A DNA stretch of 7,263 bases from an uncultured Bacteroidales bacterium (GTDB lineage: Bacteria; Bacteroidota; Bacteroidia; Bacteroidales; P3): assembly GCA_937910265.1 (NCBI GenBank), contig CALEPD010000223.1:1-7263 (forward strand). Reading direction: 5' to 3'. The translations under genes and the position numbers were made by a program. Positions 6,434 to 7,263 of the stretch are shown in pieces (the stretch's first letter is position 1; the number at the start of each line of letters is the position of its first letter). The notes under the pieces were generated by a model. It saw only the letters and a program-made list of their open reading frames with translations, did not search any database and was not told where the DNA came from.

Positions 6434-6474
6434 GTTAGGTTTCGATTTCAAATGTGGAATTTATAGAAACCACC
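6434..6474 (+). repeat. Diverged direct repeat, copy B
   Basis: Second copy of the element at 6065-6105 (35 of 41 matches). The micro-ORF start codon is replaced by TCG, and the terminator that follows copy A is absent here, so this looks like a decayed partial copy of a dispersed element. Confidence 0.65.
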
Positions 6475-6560
6475 TTAATGTAATGTTGAAAACGAAATCC
6501 ACCACAAATTGCGGTATATTGCATTTTTTAGTATTGATTTTTGACAAAAAAATAATAATT

Positions 6561-6590
6561 GTAGAGACGCGGCATTGCCACGTCTCTTAC
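6561..6590. repeat. Degenerate palindrome of the GTAGAGACG...CGTCTCT type
   Basis: AGAGACG (6563-6569) pairs with CGTCTCT (6581-6587), then a C/A mismatch (6570/6580), then GGC/GCC around an ATT loop. GT at the left and AC at the right would extend the stem if one T (6588) were removed. Palindromes with the GTAGAGACG core are, to my knowledge, dispersed in Bacteroidetes and cyanobacterial intergenic DNA. It lies 37 bases before the thioesterase start with a short T-run after it, so it could also fold in that gene's leader. Confidence 0.6.
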
Positions 6591-6627
6591 ATTTTTACAA
6601 TAAAACAGATAAAACGAGAAAAACAAA

Positions 6628-7002
6628 ATGAATATCAACGACGTTTCAAAAAAGAAATATACGGTCACGGAGAAGGATTCAGCTGTGAATCTTGGAAGTG
6701 GCGGACTTAATGTGTTCGGCACTCCTGCTCTTGTGGCAAAGATGGAGCAGACGGCTCTTGAGATGGTTCGTCCGACTCTTGACGAGAATAGCGACACAGT
6801 GGGCATAGAGATCAATGTGAAGCATGTGAAGGCGACGGCAATAGGCAAGACTGTCACTGTTGAGGCAAAGATCGTCAAGATCGACGGCAGAAAAATCTGT
6901 TTTGAGATTACAGCCACTGATGAGGCTGGCGACGTGATAGGATCGGCATACCATGAGAGATTCGTGGTGGACAAACAACGTTTCATGTCAAAATTGCAGT
7001 AA
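6628..7002 (+). CDS. FlK-like hotdog thioesterase family protein (124 aa)
   Basis: A single hotdog-fold acyl-CoA thioesterase of the fluoroacetyl-CoA thioesterase (FlK) type; it would hydrolyse a thioester in the cytoplasm, substrate unknown. Compared from memory with Streptomyces cattleya FlK, the catalytic triad is kept: Thr32 in NVFGTPALVAKMEQ (FlK Thr42), Glu40 in the same helix (FlK Glu50) and His66 in INVKHVKATAIG (FlK His76). The C-terminal stretch GSAYHERFVVDKQRF matches the FlK GSGTHERAVI...KF ending. Length is close to FlK (139) and usual for Bacteroidetes members. The ATG at 6628 follows an A-rich leader (GAGAAAAACAAA). recO begins 4 bases after its stop, so the pair is probably co-transcribed. 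A housekeeping role in clearing dead-end acyl-CoAs is plausible; resistance to fluoroacetate itself should not be assumed. Confidence 0.8.
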   Translation: MNINDVSKKKYTVTEKDSAVNLGSGGLNVFGTPALVAKMEQTALEMVRPTLDENSDTVGIEINVKHVKATAIGKTVTVEAKIVKIDGRKICFEITATDEAGDVIGSAYHERFVVDKQRFMSKLQ

Positions 7003-7006
7003 GACG

Positions 7007-7263
7007 ATGCTCATCACCACTCGTGCGATCATACTTGGCGCGGTGCGTACTGCTGGGGATAAACTTGTGGTGCGGACGCTCACTGAAGAGGCGGGCAGGG
7101 TGGATTTTATTGTCTACGGAGCGTGGAGCAAACGGTCGGGGCACAAAGCGTCGTATATATTCCCTTTGTCTGCTGTGGATGTGACGTGGGATTACCGTCC
7201 CAACAAGGAATTGCCGACGTTGAAGGAAGCCGTACCGTCTTACCCATTATTGGATCTTTTCAT
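7007..7263 (+). CDS. recO: DNA repair protein RecO, N-terminal 85 codons (cut by window end)
   Basis: RecO works with RecR to load RecA onto SSB-coated single-stranded DNA in the RecF pathway. The visible part is the N-terminal OB-fold: MLITTRAIILGAVRTAGDKL, then VVRTLTEEAGRVDFIVYGAW, then SKRSGHKASYIFPLS and ELPTLKEAVPSYPLLDLF, following the order seen in Bacteroidetes RecO (start of strand 1, TEE-G, V-G-S-K, P-L, ELP-LKEA---YP). The zinc-binding and helical C-terminal regions are beyond the window. The ATG at 7007 is 4 bases after the thioesterase stop, too close for a separate promoter, suggesting translational coupling. The frame is open to the last base. Confidence 0.82.
   Translation, partial: MLITTRAIILGAVRTAGDKLVVRTLTEEAGRVDFIVYGAWSKRSGHKASYIFPLSAVDVTWDYRPNKELPTLKEAVPSYPLLDLF

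Larger units (their letters stand above)
5917..6627. other. 711-base gene-poor region with repeat-like elements
   Basis: No conventional protein gene is convincing on either strand. In order it holds 5917-6062 (no hairpin stronger than the 5-bp TTGTT/AACAA at 5960-5972), a 39-codon micro-ORF (6063-6182) merging into a terminator (6170-6208), a stretch 6209-6433 in which I see nothing, a diverged copy of the micro-ORF start (6434-6474) and a degenerate palindrome (6561-6590). No clear terminator lies directly after mgsA; the hairpin at 6170-6208 may serve as the mgsA terminator with a 3' UTR of about 250 bases. Confidence 0.6.

Noticed and set aside
6393..6710. 105-codon plus-strand frame beginning MLILDMLKCRQ
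   Set aside because: It runs through repeat copy B and the GTAGAGACG palindrome and overlaps the thioesterase start in another frame. No domain, no leader features; treated as chance.
1..7263. CRISPR array, tRNA, transposase, toxin-antitoxin or defence genes
   Set aside because: No regularly spaced repeats, cloverleaf-like sequence, transposase motif or paired small toxin/antitoxin frames were found on reading.

Overview
Most of this window (about 560-7263) looks like one stretch of a Bacteroidales chromosome, probably a gut lineage close to Muribaculaceae or Bacteroidaceae. The signs are two exported proteins, one of them with a full type IX secretion (Por secretion system) C-terminal sorting tail, promoter-like TAnnTTTG -7 boxes, start codons preceded by A-rich leaders rather than Shine-Dalgarno sequences, and Bacteroidales-like versions of Tex, RecO and an FlK-type thioesterase. 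The family-level placement is inference; no search was possible.

The left edge (1 to about 545) does not fit. It holds a hairpin with a T-run, then the first ~89 codons of a D-alanine--D-alanine ligase with a clear AAGAGG Shine-Dalgarno (Clostridia-like). This runs in frame into an unidentified ~55-codon segment, which then abuts the 5' part of a minus-strand Bacteroidales choice-of-anchor J secreted protein gene. Two unrelated joins within 200 bases are best explained by a chimeric assembly.

From 547 to 2880: two divergent genes for exported proteins, the truncated choice-of-anchor J gene (minus) and an intact Omp28-type protein with a CxxC thioredoxin-like motif and a T9SS tail (plus), share an AT-rich spacer with back-to-back -7 boxes. 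The Omp28-type gene ends in a strong intrinsic terminator. From 2912 to 5053 lies tex, encoding the conserved RNA-binding transcription accessory protein. From 5146 to 5916 a small two-helix membrane protein of unknown function is followed after 21 bases by methylglyoxal synthase (mgsA), which appears to start at TTG.

From 5917 to 6627 is a 711-base stretch with no convincing conventional gene. It contains a 39-codon micro-ORF that ends inside the loop of an intrinsic terminator, a diverged second copy of the start of that micro-ORF about 370 bases downstream, and a degenerate palindrome of the GTAGAGACG...CGTCTCT type. It reads as a landing zone for intergenic repeat elements. From 6628 to the end, an FlK-like hotdog thioesterase is followed after 4 bases by the start of recO (cut by the window edge), probably as one operon.

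I see no CRISPR array, transposase, tRNA, rRNA or defence system. No convincing new multi-gene system is visible; the best leads are the intergenic repeat/micro-ORF element and the unknown membrane protein paired with mgsA.
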